Source of the DNA: an uncultured Bacteroidota bacterium
GTDB lineage: Bacteria > Bacteroidota > Bacteroidia > Chitinophagales > Chitinophagaceae
Direction: 5' to 3'
Assembly (NCBI GenBank): GCA_903824665.1
Contig: CAIJXT010000030.1
Coordinates: 186,001 to 250,000 of the forward strand
DNA: 64,000 bases
Shown: one piece after another, positions 17,600 to 27,204 of the stretch
Position numbering within the stretch: the first letter of the stretch is position 1
Layout of the letters: every line of letters starts with the position of its first letter
Program-made: the position numbers and the translations under genes
Notes under the pieces: model-generated
Seen by the model: the letters and a program-made list of their open reading frames with translations, nothing else
Database searches by the model: none
What the model was told of the DNA's origin: nothing

Positions 17600-19804
17600 T
17601 TATGCACTCAGCATTTTTTCGAGTGAGTCGTCGTAGGCTTTTTTCCAGTCTTCGATGTATCCCCAGCTTTCTGTGTCGATGCATATTTCTTTGCTGGCAT
17701 TGACATGGCCAATCTTTGTAAAAGGTGTTCCTTTAAGTTCTGCCTCAAACATTGGGCTCAGGTCAGGATTTACAGTAACCACCACACGGCTCTGTCCCTC
17801 ACCAAACAGCGTAGCGTCTTTGCGAACACTATCGCCTGTAGTAATAGTAAAGCCAAGTCCATTCACCATTGCCGACTCCAGCAGGCAGGCAAATAGACCA
17901 CCCTCAGAAATGTCATGAGCCGATTTGATGATCTTGCCACTGATAATACGTGCAACAGTCTGCTGTATGGCATATTCCTCATCCAGATCGAAGCGGGGTG
18001 CAGGGCTGTGAGTAACACCGCATATATGGTGCAGGTACTCTGAGCAGTTGATATCGTCTGTATTTACACCCAGCAGGTATATACTGTCTCCTGCATGCTG
18101 GAAGCCCAGTGTCATTTTCTGGCTCAGAGAGTCCATCACACCCACCATACCAATAGTAGGTGTCGGGTACACAGGGCCATCCTCACTCTGGTTGTAGAAG
18201 CTTACATTGCCACCCGTAACAGGTGTATCCAACTTGCGACAGGCATCGCCCATACCCTTTATGGCATGTACAAATTGGTAGTACACCTCCGGATTGTAAG
18301 GGTTGCCAAAGTTGAGACAGTTAGTGATCGCTACTGGCTGCGCTCCGCTGCATACTATATTGCGGGCCGCCTCGCAAACGGCTATCATTGCACCCTTGTA
18401 AGGGTCGGCATATACATACCTGCTGTTGCAGTCTGTAGTTACGGCAAGCCCTTTTTCTGAGCCATGCACGCGTACCACAGGCGCATCGCTTGGGGCGTTG
18501 GTATGGGTGTTGCCGGTGCCTACCATGCTGTCGTACTGGTCATATATCCAGTGCTTAGAGGCTATGTTGGGCAGTTGTATGAGCTCGTATGCCACACCTT
18601 TCAGATCGGCAGGTACCGCTATAGAAGACGGGTCGAATTTAGCAATTTCTTTAAGATATCCTGGCTCGTGATATTCTCTTGTATATATGGGAGCACCGCC
18701 ACCCAGTACCAGACTTTCGGCAGGTACATCGGCCACGAGTTCACCATTCATGTAGTACTTCAGGTTTGCATCGGTGGTTACTTCACCTATCTGTACACAG
18801 TGTATGTCCCATTTGTCGAAGATCTGCTGCACCTCTGCTTCGCGGCCTTTCTTCACCACTATAAGCATGCGCTCCTGGCTTTCGCTCAGCAGCATCTCCC
18901 AGGGTTTCATATTGTCCTGGCGTGTAGGTACTTTATCCAGGTGAATGATCATGCCATGCTCGCCTTTGGCACTCATCTCGCTGGTGCTGCACGTGATGCC
19001 GGCTGCACCCATATCCTGCATGCCTATAAGTGCACCTGTTGGTATCATCTCCAGACAAGCTTCCAGCAGCTTCTTCTCCTCAAAGGGGTCGCCCACCTGT
19101 ACTGCAGGCAGCTGCTCTGCACTGTTCTCGCTGATGTCGGCCGATGCGAATGATGCGCCACCGATTCCATCCTTGCCGGTAGATGCGCCAACGATGTATA
19201 CCGGGTTGCCCGCGCCATGCGATGTAGCAGATACTGTTTGTCCTACACGTACCACGCCCACACTCATTGCATTTACTAGCGGATTGGTCTGATAGCAGCT
19301 TTCAAAGTATGCCTCGCCGGCTACTGTAGGTACACCAAAGCAGTTGCCATAGTGCCCTATACCCTTAACCACACCCTTCACCAGCCACCTGGTTTTGGGA
19401 TTATCTACCTTGCCAAACCGCAGCGAGTTGAGCGAGGCAATAGGCCGGGCACCCATTGTGAATATATCGCGATGTATACCGCCCACACCCGTAGCAGCAC
19501 CCTGAAAGGGCTCTATAGCTGAGGGGTGGTTATGACTTTCGATCTTGAATACGCAGCCCCAGCCATCGCCAATGTCAACGAGGCCGGCATTTTCTTCGCC
19601 AGCTTTAACCAGGAGTTTGGCACCATCGCGTGGGAGTGTTTTGAGCCAGGTAATGGAGTTTTTGTAGCTGCAATGCTCGCTCCACATTACGGAGTACATA
19701 GCTGCTTCAGTGAAATTGGGTGTTCTGCCCAGTATCTCTTTGATTTTTTCAAATTCTTCTTCGCGAAGGCCCAGTTTCTGAGCTTGTTCGAGTGTGGCTT
19801 GCAT
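17600..19804 (-). CDS. purL: Phosphoribosylformylglycinamidine synthase subunit PurL
   Basis: At 734 residues this is the short PurL form, the ATP-dependent synthetase subunit that converts FGAR plus ammonia to FGAM in purine synthesis. It needs PurQ and PurS partners, which are not in this window. Recognisable parts are the N-terminal GRTPNFTEAAMYSVMWSEHC, KIESHNHPSAIEPFQGAATG with its ATP/Mg-binding residues, LNSLRFG, and the second-half repeat TDCNSRYVYADPYKGAMIAV and VTGGNVSFYNQSE. The ATG at 19804 is preferred to a TTG seven codons upstream. It diverges from the dcw operon across a long regulatory interval. Confidence 0.97.
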   Translation of the reverse strand: MQATLEQAQKLGLREEEFEKIKEILGRTPNFTEAAMYSVMWSEHCSYKNSITWLKTLPRDGAKLLVKAGEENAGLVDIGDGWGCVFKIESHNHPSAIEPFQGAATGVGGIHRDIFTMGARPIASLNSLRFGKVDNPKTRWLVKGVVKGIGHYGNCFGVPTVAGEAYFESCYQTNPLVNAMSVGVVRVGQTVSATSHGAGNPVYIVGASTGKDGIGGASFASADISENSAEQLPAVQVGDPFEEKKLLEACLEMIPTGALIGMQDMGAAGITCSTSEMSAKGEHGMIIHLDKVPTRQDNMKPWEMLLSESQERMLIVVKKGREAEVQQIFDKWDIHCVQIGEVTTDANLKYYMNGELVADVPAESLVLGGGAPIYTREYHEPGYLKEIAKFDPSSIAVPADLKGVAYELIQLPNIASKHWIYDQYDSMVGTGNTHTNAPSDAPVVRVHGSEKGLAVTTDCNSRYVYADPYKGAMIAVCEAARNIVCSGAQPVAITNCLNFGNPYNPEVYYQFVHAIKGMGDACRKLDTPVTGGNVSFYNQSEDGPVYPTPTIGMVGVMDSLSQKMTLGFQHAGDSIYLLGVNTDDINCSEYLHHICGVTHSPAPRFDLDEEYAIQQTVARIISGKIIKSAHDISEGGLFACLLESAMVNGLGFTITTGDSVRKDATLFGEGQSRVVVTVNPDLSPMFEAELKGTPFTKIGHVNASKEICIDTESWGYIEDWKKAYDDSLEKMLSA

Positions 19805-20476
19805 GGCAGCAAAGTTAATGTGCAAATGTGAGAAAGTGCCAATGCAGCAGGATTTTGTCAGAACGTCATCTGAAAGAATCGGCCTTTACAAATAAGTACC
19901 GTTATTGGGGATTATATGCCTATTGAAAGTCATTTGAGTGTCTATGCCTACACCAAATAGTAAAGGCGTCAAAAATCTCTAGTCCTCGGCACATTTACCG
20001 ATAACCTATATTTCGTGAAGTGCAGCAGCAGGTGAACAATGACTGCAGTAGTGCCTGATTGCGGGTATTGAAGCAGAGAAAGCACTTTGTGCTTGCACGG
20101 CTTTTATTGGTTGAATTTTGGGTTTTTCAGTAAAAATTGGCAAAAATCAGCATGAAAGTGGGGGATTTTATCGCCAATATTCCACCGGGAAAAGCCATTT
20201 TCTGACTCACCGGATTAGGTTATTCACAAGTTGGATATTATGAATGTGATCAGGTTTTGTATGGTGCGGAAGCAGTTACACACAGTTATTCACATTAACT
20301 CACAAGTTATCCACATTGATTCTGCAGTTTGAGAGCCTTTAATAATGCCCAAAACCGCTACAGACAAGTGTTTTACCCACCACATAGGTATGTGGATAAA
20401 GATATTGTGCTTAATACTATGTTTTTTCGTGTCAAAAGGTGTTATTTTGTGTAGAAATTATCCATCAAACGCATCA
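19805..20476. other. 672-bp intergenic interval between purL and mraZ, with DnaA boxes
   Basis: This divergent interval carries no gene I can support. An open frame does extend upstream of mraZ, but it lacks MraZ-like sequence. Its right-hand third holds four DnaA-box matches. It must also contain the purL promoter and the promoter of the dcw operon. An AAAGTGGGGG word at about 20155 recalls the GTGGG sites bound by MraZ in other bacteria, but I see only one good copy. Confidence 0.7.
20220..20399. promoter_or_regulatory. Cluster of four DnaA-box sequences
   Basis: TTATTCACA occurs at 20220-20228 and 20286-20294, TTATCCACA at 20307-20315, and its reverse complement TGTGGATAA at 20391-20399. 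The last two match the canonical 9-mer exactly and the first two differ at one position. A weaker TTATCCATC lies at 20458-20466. The sites fall within 180 bp, just before mraZ. They could be a replication origin or DnaA control of the division operon. Confidence 0.6.
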
Positions 20477-20965
20477 ATGACCAGTTTTTTAGGTGAAAGT
20501 GAAGTTGCAATGGATGCCAAAGGGCGTTTTCTGCTACCTGCGTCTATACGCAAGCAGATACCCGAAGGCTTGGGGGATAAGTTTGTCATCAACAGAGGGT
20601 TTGAAAGCTGCTTAACGATATACACGATGGATGTTTGGAATGTGATATTTGACAAAGTGAGCAGGTTAAATGATTTCAAACCGGAAGTAAGAGAGTTTAA
20701 ACGGTTGTTTCTGAATGGTGCATCGATAGTTGAGCTGGATAGCGCAGACCGAATGCTGGTATCGAAACCACTATTGGAATATGCAGGTATAGAGATCAAG
20801 TCAGACGCGGTATTGGCAGCTCAGGGCAACAAGCTGGAGTTGTGGGATAAAGTTACTTATTATAACTATCTGAAACAAAATTCAGGTGGATTCAGCAAAC
20901 TGGCTGCACAGGTGGCAAACGATTTCGGAAACCCATTTGATGTAATGCCCTATGGAATCAACTAA
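20477..20965 (+). CDS. mraZ: Division/cell-wall cluster regulator MraZ
   Basis: The 162-residue protein begins MTSFLGESEVAMDAKGRFLL, the standard MraZ start. The open frame reaches 44 codons further upstream, but that part is not MraZ-like. Two AbrB-like SpoVT/MraZ repeats are visible: EVAMDAKGRFLLPASIRKQI and its second half ASIVELDSADRMLVSKPLLEYA. MraZ is a DNA-binding repressor of its own dcw operon in bacteria where it has been studied, and affects RsmH activity. It is the first gene of the operon and overlaps rsmH by 14 bp. Confidence 0.96.
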   Translation: MTSFLGESEVAMDAKGRFLLPASIRKQIPEGLGDKFVINRGFESCLTIYTMDVWNVIFDKVSRLNDFKPEVREFKRLFLNGASIVELDSADRMLVSKPLLEYAGIEIKSDAVLAAQGNKLELWDKVTYYNYLKQNSGGFSKLAAQVANDFGNPFDVMPYGIN

Positions 20966-21857
20966 TTATTACCATACAACGGTACTGCTGAAAGAGGCTG
21001 TAGACGGACTGAATATAAAGGAAGATGGAGTGTATGTAGACGCAACATTCGGTGGTGGTGGACATAGCAGGGAGATACTGGCAAGGCTGGGCAAGAAGGG
21101 AAAGCTAATAGCGTTTGATCAGGACGAAGACGCATGGAAGAACAAACCGGATGATGAAAGGCTGATACAGGTTACAGAGAATTTTAAATACATGCGTCGT
21201 TTTCTGAGGCTGCACGGACATAGTGAGGTAGATGGGATACTGGCAGATTTGGGTGTAAGTTCTTTTCAGTTTGATACAGCAGAACGGGGATTTTCGATAC
21301 GGTTTGACGGGCCGCTGGATATGCGAATGGATAAGCGCGGAGAGCTTACGGCTGCAGAGATCATTCGCAAATACACAGAGCCACAGTTGCATCAGCTGTT
21401 TGAGCAATATGGCGAAGTGCGTAACTCGAAGCAACTGGCAAAACACATAGTCACACAGCGTGGCGCACAGAAGGTAACAACCATTGCTGCACTGAAAGCA
21501 CTGCTGGGGCCGGTAATGCGGGGCAACCCAAACAAGTATCTGGCTCAGGTTTTTCAGGCATTGAGAATAGAGGTGAACGATGAACTGGGTGTGCTTAAAG
21601 AATTGCTGACACAGTCGGCAGTGAGCCTGAAACCGGGAGGAAGATTAAGTGTGATATCATTTCACTCGCTGGAAGACAGGCTGGTGAAACATTATATAAA
21701 ACGGGGCCGTTGGGATGAAGCAGGAGAATACGAAGAGGCAATAACACCGCCGATGCGACCGGTAACTGCTAAGCCGATAGAACCAACAGAAACAGAAATA
21801 AAAAACAATCCGAGAGCCAGAAGCGCCCGGCTGCGGATTGGAGAAAAAACAGGGTAG
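20952..21857 (+). CDS. rsmH: 16S rRNA (cytosine(1402)-N4)-methyltransferase
   Basis: The 301-residue protein methylates N4 of C1402 in 16S rRNA. Its SAM loop is DATFGGGGHS (residues 30-39), followed by LIAFDQDEDAW. Family motifs ILADLGVSSFQFD, ERGFSIRFDGPLDMRMD and LSVISFHSLEDRLVK are all present. Its first 14 bases overlap the end of mraZ, so translation is probably coupled. Length is normal for the family. Confidence 0.97.
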   Translation: MESTNYYHTTVLLKEAVDGLNIKEDGVYVDATFGGGGHSREILARLGKKGKLIAFDQDEDAWKNKPDDERLIQVTENFKYMRRFLRLHGHSEVDGILADLGVSSFQFDTAERGFSIRFDGPLDMRMDKRGELTAAEIIRKYTEPQLHQLFEQYGEVRNSKQLAKHIVTQRGAQKVTTIAALKALLGPVMRGNPNKYLAQVFQALRIEVNDELGVLKELLTQSAVSLKPGGRLSVISFHSLEDRLVKHYIKRGRWDEAGEYEEAITPPMRPVTAKPIEPTETEIKNNPRARSARLRIGEKTG

Positions 21858-21887
21858 GCTGATAACAAGCAAAAAACTGCAGTAAGA

Positions 21888-22334
21888 GTGGAGGAGAAGG
21901 GGAAGAAGACCGGTAAGCGCAACAGTCGCAGCAGCACAGACCAAAACGCTCCTACAACGGAGCCCATTATAGCGCGTATGAGCAGCGAGGAAACAATAGT
22001 GCAGCCGGACGGGCTGTCACCTGCGCAGAGAGTGAGAAGCGACTGGAAGTCGTTGGTGGAGAAAGTGTCTTATAAAGCGATCGTAAATAATATTCCATTT
22101 CTTGCTTTTCTGGTGTTGTTGTGTGTGCTGTATATCAGCAATAGTCAGCGTGCTATAGACATGCAACGAGAGCTGAACGCTAAGAACAAAGAACTTAAGG
22201 AACTGCGGTGGAAGTACATGGACGTGAAGTCGCAACTGATGTATGTAAAGACAGAAACACAAGTGATGAAAAATGCCGAAAAACTGGGTCTTAAACCCTC
22301 GTTGATGCCGGCATATAAAATAAAGAACAAGTAA
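21888..22334 (+). CDS. ftsL: FtsL-like cell division protein
   Basis: The 148-residue bitopic protein has a charged cytoplasmic segment of about 65 residues, a single membrane helix (about 68-84, NIPFLAFLVLLCVLYISNSQ) and a periplasmic coiled coil (about 88-130) rich in heptad Leu/Met. That architecture and the position between rsmH and ftsI identify the divergent Bacteroidota FtsL, which joins FtsQ and FtsB in the divisome. It starts at a GTG; no suitable ATG lies near. The gap to ftsI is 2 bp. Confidence 0.85.
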   Translation: MEEKGKKTGKRNSRSSTDQNAPTTEPIIARMSSEETIVQPDGLSPAQRVRSDWKSLVEKVSYKAIVNNIPFLAFLVLLCVLYISNSQRAIDMQRELNAKNKELKELRWKYMDVKSQLMYVKTETQVMKNAEKLGLKPSLMPAYKIKNK

Positions 22335-22336
22335 AA

Positions 22337-24457
22337 GTGAAAAGCAACGCCAACACAAATGTGAAGAAGGACATCAGGTTCAGGGTGTACGTAGCGTTTA
22401 CGTTCATCTTCCTGCTTGGGTGTGCCATAATTGTACAGGCTGCGCTCATACAGGCTAAGGAAGGGCCGCGTTTGCGCTCTATGGCGAGAGAAATGCATAC
22501 ACGGTTTGATACACTGATGGCAGAAAGGGGCAACATACTGAATGAAGACGGCATATTGCTCAGTTCATCTATACCGGATTTTGAGGTGCATATTGATTTC
22601 TCAGTTATTGACTCTGCCCTTTTTGAAAAGAAAATTGATACCCTGTGCACCTGTATGGCTGCCCTGTTTGTAAAGAAGGGAAAGACAGCTGAGGAATATA
22701 AAGAAGAGTTTGTGCGCGCCTACGACGCCGGTAACAAATACTATCTGCTGGACCGCAAACTGAAATACTTTGAGTATGAGGCGCTGCGTGGTTTTCCGAT
22801 CTTTAACAAAGGGAAAGCTAAAGGTGGATTTATAGCAGAACCAAAGGAGAAGAGAAAACTGCCCTATGACAAGCTGGCAAGGCGTACGCTGGGGATTTTC
22901 CGTGATAGCAATATCACCGGACTGGAAGCAAAATACAACAAGTACCTGGTGGGTGAGAATGGACGCAGGGTGGTACAGAAAGCCACTGGTAGTGTATGGG
23001 TGCCAATTGAAGGCAGCGAGGTAGATCCGGTAAACGGCCGCGACATTATCACCACAATAGACATGGATGTGCAATCTGTAGCGCATCATGCACTACTCAG
23101 CAAGCTGCAGGAACATGAGTGTCAGTATGGAACATGCATAGTGATGGAAGTGGCAACCGGGAAAATACGCACAATTGTAAATCTGGGCAGGCAGGAAGAT
23201 GGTAGCTACGACGAAGACTTCAACTATGCTACGATCCCTACTGAACCCGGCTCTACCTTCAAGTTGGCTACACTGATATCGCTGCTGGGCGATAAGAAGA
23301 TAAATGTGAACCAGAATGTGGATATTCAGGGTGGCAGAAAGCAGTTTGGCAACAGGCTGATGTCTGATTCTCACCCTGATGCCAGGCTGGGCACGATGCC
23401 GATCTGGAAAGCATATGCCATATCCAGTAATGTAGGAATGGCCAAGCTGGCAGATATGTATTACCATGACAATCCGACGGCATTTGTAGAAAACCTGAAG
23501 AAGTTGCAACTCGACAAACTTACCGGTATTGATCTGCTGGGCGAGCGCAGACCATTTATTACCAGTCCAAGCGGTAAGCTATGGAGCGGAACTACGCTGC
23601 CCTGGATGGCCACGGGCTACGGCATAATGATAACACCGCTGCATACCTGTATGCTGTACAATGCTGTGGCCAACAATGGAAAAATGATGCGCCCCTATCT
23701 TGTGAGCGCTATCAGGGAGTATGGCAAGGATGTAGTGCGGTATGAACCAAAGGTTGTTGCTACGATAGGCGATTCGGCAACTGTGGCACAACTGAAGATA
23801 TGCACCCGTGCTGTTGTTACAGATGGTACCGGCAAGGGCATAGAATCGCCATATTACACCATGGCGGGCAAAACCGGAACAGCACAGGTGGCCGATAAGG
23901 GCATCAGGTATACTGATGGCGTATACCAGGGATCTTATGTAGGGTATATGCCTGCAGAAAATCCAAAGTATACGATCTGCGTCGTGATTCGTACCAAGGC
24001 GCATTCTGCATCTTATTATGGCGGAACCATTGCAGCGCCTGTGTTCCGTATGGTAGCCGATAAGATATTCTCCAGCAACATGGGTGCATGGTCTGCACCA
24101 CTGGACAGCATGGCAAAAACAGGCTCGGGCAACATACCAGCAAGAGCTGCTACTGCCGGTACTTACAATGTACTGTTGGGTACACTGAACAGAAAGCTGC
24201 CAATAGCCAGCGACTACAGCAATGCGATGGTGCAATTGGTTACCGATACCAACCGGCACACAGAGGTAATGCCCAAGCATGTATACCGCGGCATAATGCC
24301 GGATGTGAAGGGGATGACATTGAAAGACGCTGTGTACATGCTGGAGAACTATGGCATGCATGTACAGGTGAAAGGAAAGGGGCGGGTGCAAACACAATCG
24401 GTGCCGGAAGGGACAAGGTTATATAAAGGACAACAGATAATACTGCAATTGAGCTAA
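22337..24457 (+). CDS. ftsI: Peptidoglycan transpeptidase FtsI (PBP3-like) with C-terminal PASTA domain
   Basis: The 706-residue class B penicillin-binding protein cross-links septal peptidoglycan. A membrane anchor spans about residues 16-37, then comes the dimerisation/pedestal region. The transpeptidase domain has all three motifs: STFK (Ser306, Lys309), SSN (363-365) and KTG (512-514). A single PASTA domain (about 645-706, YRGIMPDVKGMTLKDAVYML) ends the protein; many proteobacterial FtsI lack it. The start is GTG, 2 bp after ftsL, and the stop shares one base with the murE ATG. Confidence 0.95.
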   Translation: MKSNANTNVKKDIRFRVYVAFTFIFLLGCAIIVQAALIQAKEGPRLRSMAREMHTRFDTLMAERGNILNEDGILLSSSIPDFEVHIDFSVIDSALFEKKIDTLCTCMAALFVKKGKTAEEYKEEFVRAYDAGNKYYLLDRKLKYFEYEALRGFPIFNKGKAKGGFIAEPKEKRKLPYDKLARRTLGIFRDSNITGLEAKYNKYLVGENGRRVVQKATGSVWVPIEGSEVDPVNGRDIITTIDMDVQSVAHHALLSKLQEHECQYGTCIVMEVATGKIRTIVNLGRQEDGSYDEDFNYATIPTEPGSTFKLATLISLLGDKKINVNQNVDIQGGRKQFGNRLMSDSHPDARLGTMPIWKAYAISSNVGMAKLADMYYHDNPTAFVENLKKLQLDKLTGIDLLGERRPFITSPSGKLWSGTTLPWMATGYGIMITPLHTCMLYNAVANNGKMMRPYLVSAIREYGKDVVRYEPKVVATIGDSATVAQLKICTRAVVTDGTGKGIESPYYTMAGKTGTAQVADKGIRYTDGVYQGSYVGYMPAENPKYTICVVIRTKAHSASYYGGTIAAPVFRMVADKIFSSNMGAWSAPLDSMAKTGSGNIPARAATAGTYNVLLGTLNRKLPIASDYSNAMVQLVTDTNRHTEVMPKHVYRGIMPDVKGMTLKDAVYMLENYGMHVQVKGKGRVQTQSVPEGTRLYKGQQIILQLS

Positions 24458-25923
24458 TGCAAACACTAAAAAACATATTGACTAACGTAAACCCATTGCA
24501 GGTGCATGGCGATCTATCGGTATCGGTAGGCAGTATCTGCATCGACTCGCGCAGGGTGGTATCCGGTAGTTTGTTTGTTGCTGTGAGGGGTACATTGGCA
24601 GATGGGCATGGCTTTATTGGCAAAGCGATAGCGTTGGGTGCAACGGTAATTGTCTGCGAAATATTGCCGGACGAGCTTGCAACAGCAATTACTTATGTAC
24701 AGGTAGAAGATAGTGCCCTGGCAACAGGATTGCTGGCAGATGCATTTTATGAGCACCCATCGTCGGGGCTACAGGTAATAGGGATAACCGGCACTAACGG
24801 AAAGACTACTACAGCAACATTGCTCTACAAGCTATTCGAAGCACTTGGGTATAAATGTGGTCTTATCTCTACCGTTCAGAATCATATCCACACGCGTATA
24901 GTTCAGGCTACACATACTACACCCGATGCTGTAGCGGTACACGCCCTGCTAAGTGAGATGGCTGATGCAGGATGTACCCATGTGTTTATGGAAGTAAGCT
25001 CGCATGCAGTACACCAGCACCGTATTGCCGGTATAAAGTTTGCCGGCGGTGTTTTTACCAATATTACACACGATCACCTTGATTATCATAAAACCTTCGA
25101 CGAGTATATCAGGGTAAAAAAGATGTTCTTTGATGGATTGCCGGCAGGATCTTTTGCACTCACCAATGCCGATGACAAGCGTGGTATGGTGATGCTGCAA
25201 AACACACGTGCAGAGCGCTGCGCTTACAGTTTGCGTACACCTGCTACTGTGAAGGGAAAGGTACTGGAAAATAACCTGACCGGTCTGGTGATGATTGTAG
25301 ACGGGCTGGAGGCGCATTTCAGGATGATTGGCACTTTCAATGCCTACAACTTGCTGGCGGTATATGGAACAGCTGTATTGCTTGGCGAAGATAAAATGAA
25401 CGTGCTGGCAGTATTGAGTGGCTTGCACGGTGCCGCTGGAAGGTTCGAGACAATTATGTCGCCAACTGATAAGATACTGGGTATCGTAGACTATGCCCAT
25501 ACACCTGATGCACTGATCAATGTACTGGCAACGATCAATCAATTGAGGACCAGCGGACAGCAGCTGATTACTGTTGTGGGCTGTGGAGGTGACCGCGATA
25601 CTACCAAGCGACCTGTAATGGGGCAGGTAGCCTGTGAGCACAGCGATAAAGCAATACTGACCTCAGACAACCCGCGTAGTGAAGACCCGGAAACGATACT
25701 CAATGATATGGAATCGGGATTGACACTGGCACAAAAACGCAAAAGCCTAAGGATCACAGATAGAAGAGAAGCAATCAAAGTGGCCTGCACCCTGGCGCAA
25801 CCCGGAGACATAGTTCTGATCGCTGGCAAAGGGCATGAAGATTACCAGGAGATAAAAGGTGTGAAACACCACTTTGACGATAGAGAAGTACTGACTGAAG
25901 TTTTTAATACACTCAATAAATAA
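24457..25923 (+). CDS. murE: UDP-MurNAc-L-Ala-D-Glu:meso-diaminopimelate ligase
   Basis: The 488-residue Mur ligase adds the third residue of the peptidoglycan stem peptide. The ATP loop is GITGTNGKTTT (109-119). The carbamylated-lysine region and EVSSHAVHQHRI are present. The specificity motif reads DNPR (404-407) followed by SEDP, which in characterised MurE enzymes selects meso-diaminopimelate rather than lysine. The ATG overlaps the ftsI stop by one base. Confidence 0.96.
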   Translation: MQTLKNILTNVNPLQVHGDLSVSVGSICIDSRRVVSGSLFVAVRGTLADGHGFIGKAIALGATVIVCEILPDELATAITYVQVEDSALATGLLADAFYEHPSSGLQVIGITGTNGKTTTATLLYKLFEALGYKCGLISTVQNHIHTRIVQATHTTPDAVAVHALLSEMADAGCTHVFMEVSSHAVHQHRIAGIKFAGGVFTNITHDHLDYHKTFDEYIRVKKMFFDGLPAGSFALTNADDKRGMVMLQNTRAERCAYSLRTPATVKGKVLENNLTGLVMIVDGLEAHFRMIGTFNAYNLLAVYGTAVLLGEDKMNVLAVLSGLHGAAGRFETIMSPTDKILGIVDYAHTPDALINVLATINQLRTSGQQLITVVGCGGDRDTTKRPVMGQVACEHSDKAILTSDNPRSEDPETILNDMESGLTLAQKRKSLRITDRREAIKVACTLAQPGDIVLIAGKGHEDYQEIKGVKHHFDDREVLTEVFNTLNK

Positions 25924-25932
25924 CTGGCTGTA

Positions 25933-27204
25933 ATGCTGTACTACTTGTTCACATATCTGCGCGACTCTATCCACCTGGCTGGAGCAGGTGTGTTTAACTA
26001 CATCACCTTCAGGGTAGCGATGGCAATCATATTGTCATTGGTCATCTCTATGGTGTTCGGCAAGCGGCTGATCAAATTCCTGCAATACAAACAGATAGGA
26101 GAAACTATCAGAGATCTGGGCCTTGCAGGAGAGCAGCAGAAGAAAGGTACTCCTACAATGGGTGGACTCATCATCATTGCATCTATACTGATACCTACAC
26201 TGTTGTTTGCAAGAGTGCTGAATGTGTACATACTGCTGATGCTTGTATCTACAGTCTGGTTGGGGCTTGTAGGGTTTCTTGATGACTATATCAAAGTTTT
26301 TAAGAAGAATAAAGAAGGTCTTGCCGGACGTTTCAAGATAATGGGCCAGATAGGACTTGGCATTATCGTTGGTCTTACAATGTATTACAATGATCATGTA
26401 GTGATCAGCAGGGAAGTAACCAAAGGTGACAGTGGTGTGCACAGTGCTGCCGAAAAACTGGAGCCGGGCAGGTTTGTACGTAAGGATGATAAAGGGCGCG
26501 AACATACCTATATCAATGTCCGCACAGCTACAACAACGATACCTTTTCTGAAAACACACGAATTCAGGTATGAGAAGATTGCTGCAGTATTCGGAGAGAA
26601 GAATGTGGCACTTACCACTCCCATAATTTACATTCTCTTCGTCATATTTATCATTGTTGCCGTATCTAACGGCGCCAATATGACGGACGGGATAGATGGG
26701 CTGGCCACCGGTACATCGGCGATAATAGGGGTTTGTCTGGGTGTGTTTGCATATGTATCGGGCAACTACGTGTTTGCGAGTTATCTGGGTATAATGGACA
26801 TACCTAATCTTGGAGAACTGTCCATATTTATAGGGGCGTTCGTTGGGGCTTGTGTGGGTTTTCTTTGGTACAACGCCTATCCGGCACAGGTATTCATGGG
26901 CGATACCGGTAGCCTTGCATTAGGCGGTATAATAGCATCGCTCGCTATCATAGTGCGTAAAGAGTTGCTGATCCCCATTATTTGCGGCATTTTTCTGGTC
27001 GAGAATCTGTCAGTGATATTGCAGGTGTGGTACTTCAAGCGTACAAAGAAAAAATATGGAGAAGGAAGACGCATTTTTCTGATGTCTCCGCTGCACCATC
27101 ATTATCAAAAGAAAGGCTATCACGAATCTAAAATTGTAACCCGCTTCTGGATCATTGGCATCCTGCTGGCGATATTGAGTATAGTAACATTAAAACTGCA
27201 GTAA
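25933..27204 (+). CDS. mraY: Phospho-N-acetylmuramoyl-pentapeptide transferase
   Basis: The 423-residue membrane enzyme makes lipid I from UDP-MurNAc-pentapeptide and undecaprenyl phosphate. About ten membrane segments are visible. Catalytic acidic motifs are FLDDYIKV (Asp117, Asp118) and [12 protein letters not shown] (249-260); the conserved [12 protein letters not shown] follows near the end. It is about 60 residues longer than the E. coli enzyme, because of a hydrophilic insertion at about 155-215 that includes SRE...[16 protein letters not shown]. Related insertions occur in Bacteroidota. The stop overlaps the murD start by one base. Confidence 0.96.
   Translation: MLYYLFTYLRDSIHLAGAGVFNYITFRVAMAIILSLVISMVFGKRLIKFLQYKQIGETIRDLGLAGEQQKKGTPTMGGLIIIASILIPTLLFARVLNVYILLMLVSTVWLGLVGFLDDYIKVFKKNKEGLAGRFKIMGQIGLGIIVGLTMYYNDHVVISREVTKGDSGVHSAAEKLEPGRFVRKDDKGREHTYINVRTATTTIPFLKTHEFRYEKIAAVFGEKNVALTTPIIYILFVIFIIVAVSNGANMTDGIDGLATGTSAIIGVCLGVFAYVSGNYVFASYLGIMDIPNLGELSIFIGAFVGACVGFLWYNAYPAQVFMGDTGSLALGGIIASLAIIVRKELLIPIICGIFLVENLSVILQVWYFKRTKKKYGEGRRIFLMSPLHHHYQKKGYHESKIVTRFWIIGILLAILSIVTLKLQ

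Noticed and set aside
20345-20476. N-terminal extension of MraZ by 44 residues
   Set aside because: The extension lacks MraZ similarity and would overlap a DnaA box; the ATG at 20477 gives the standard MraZ start.
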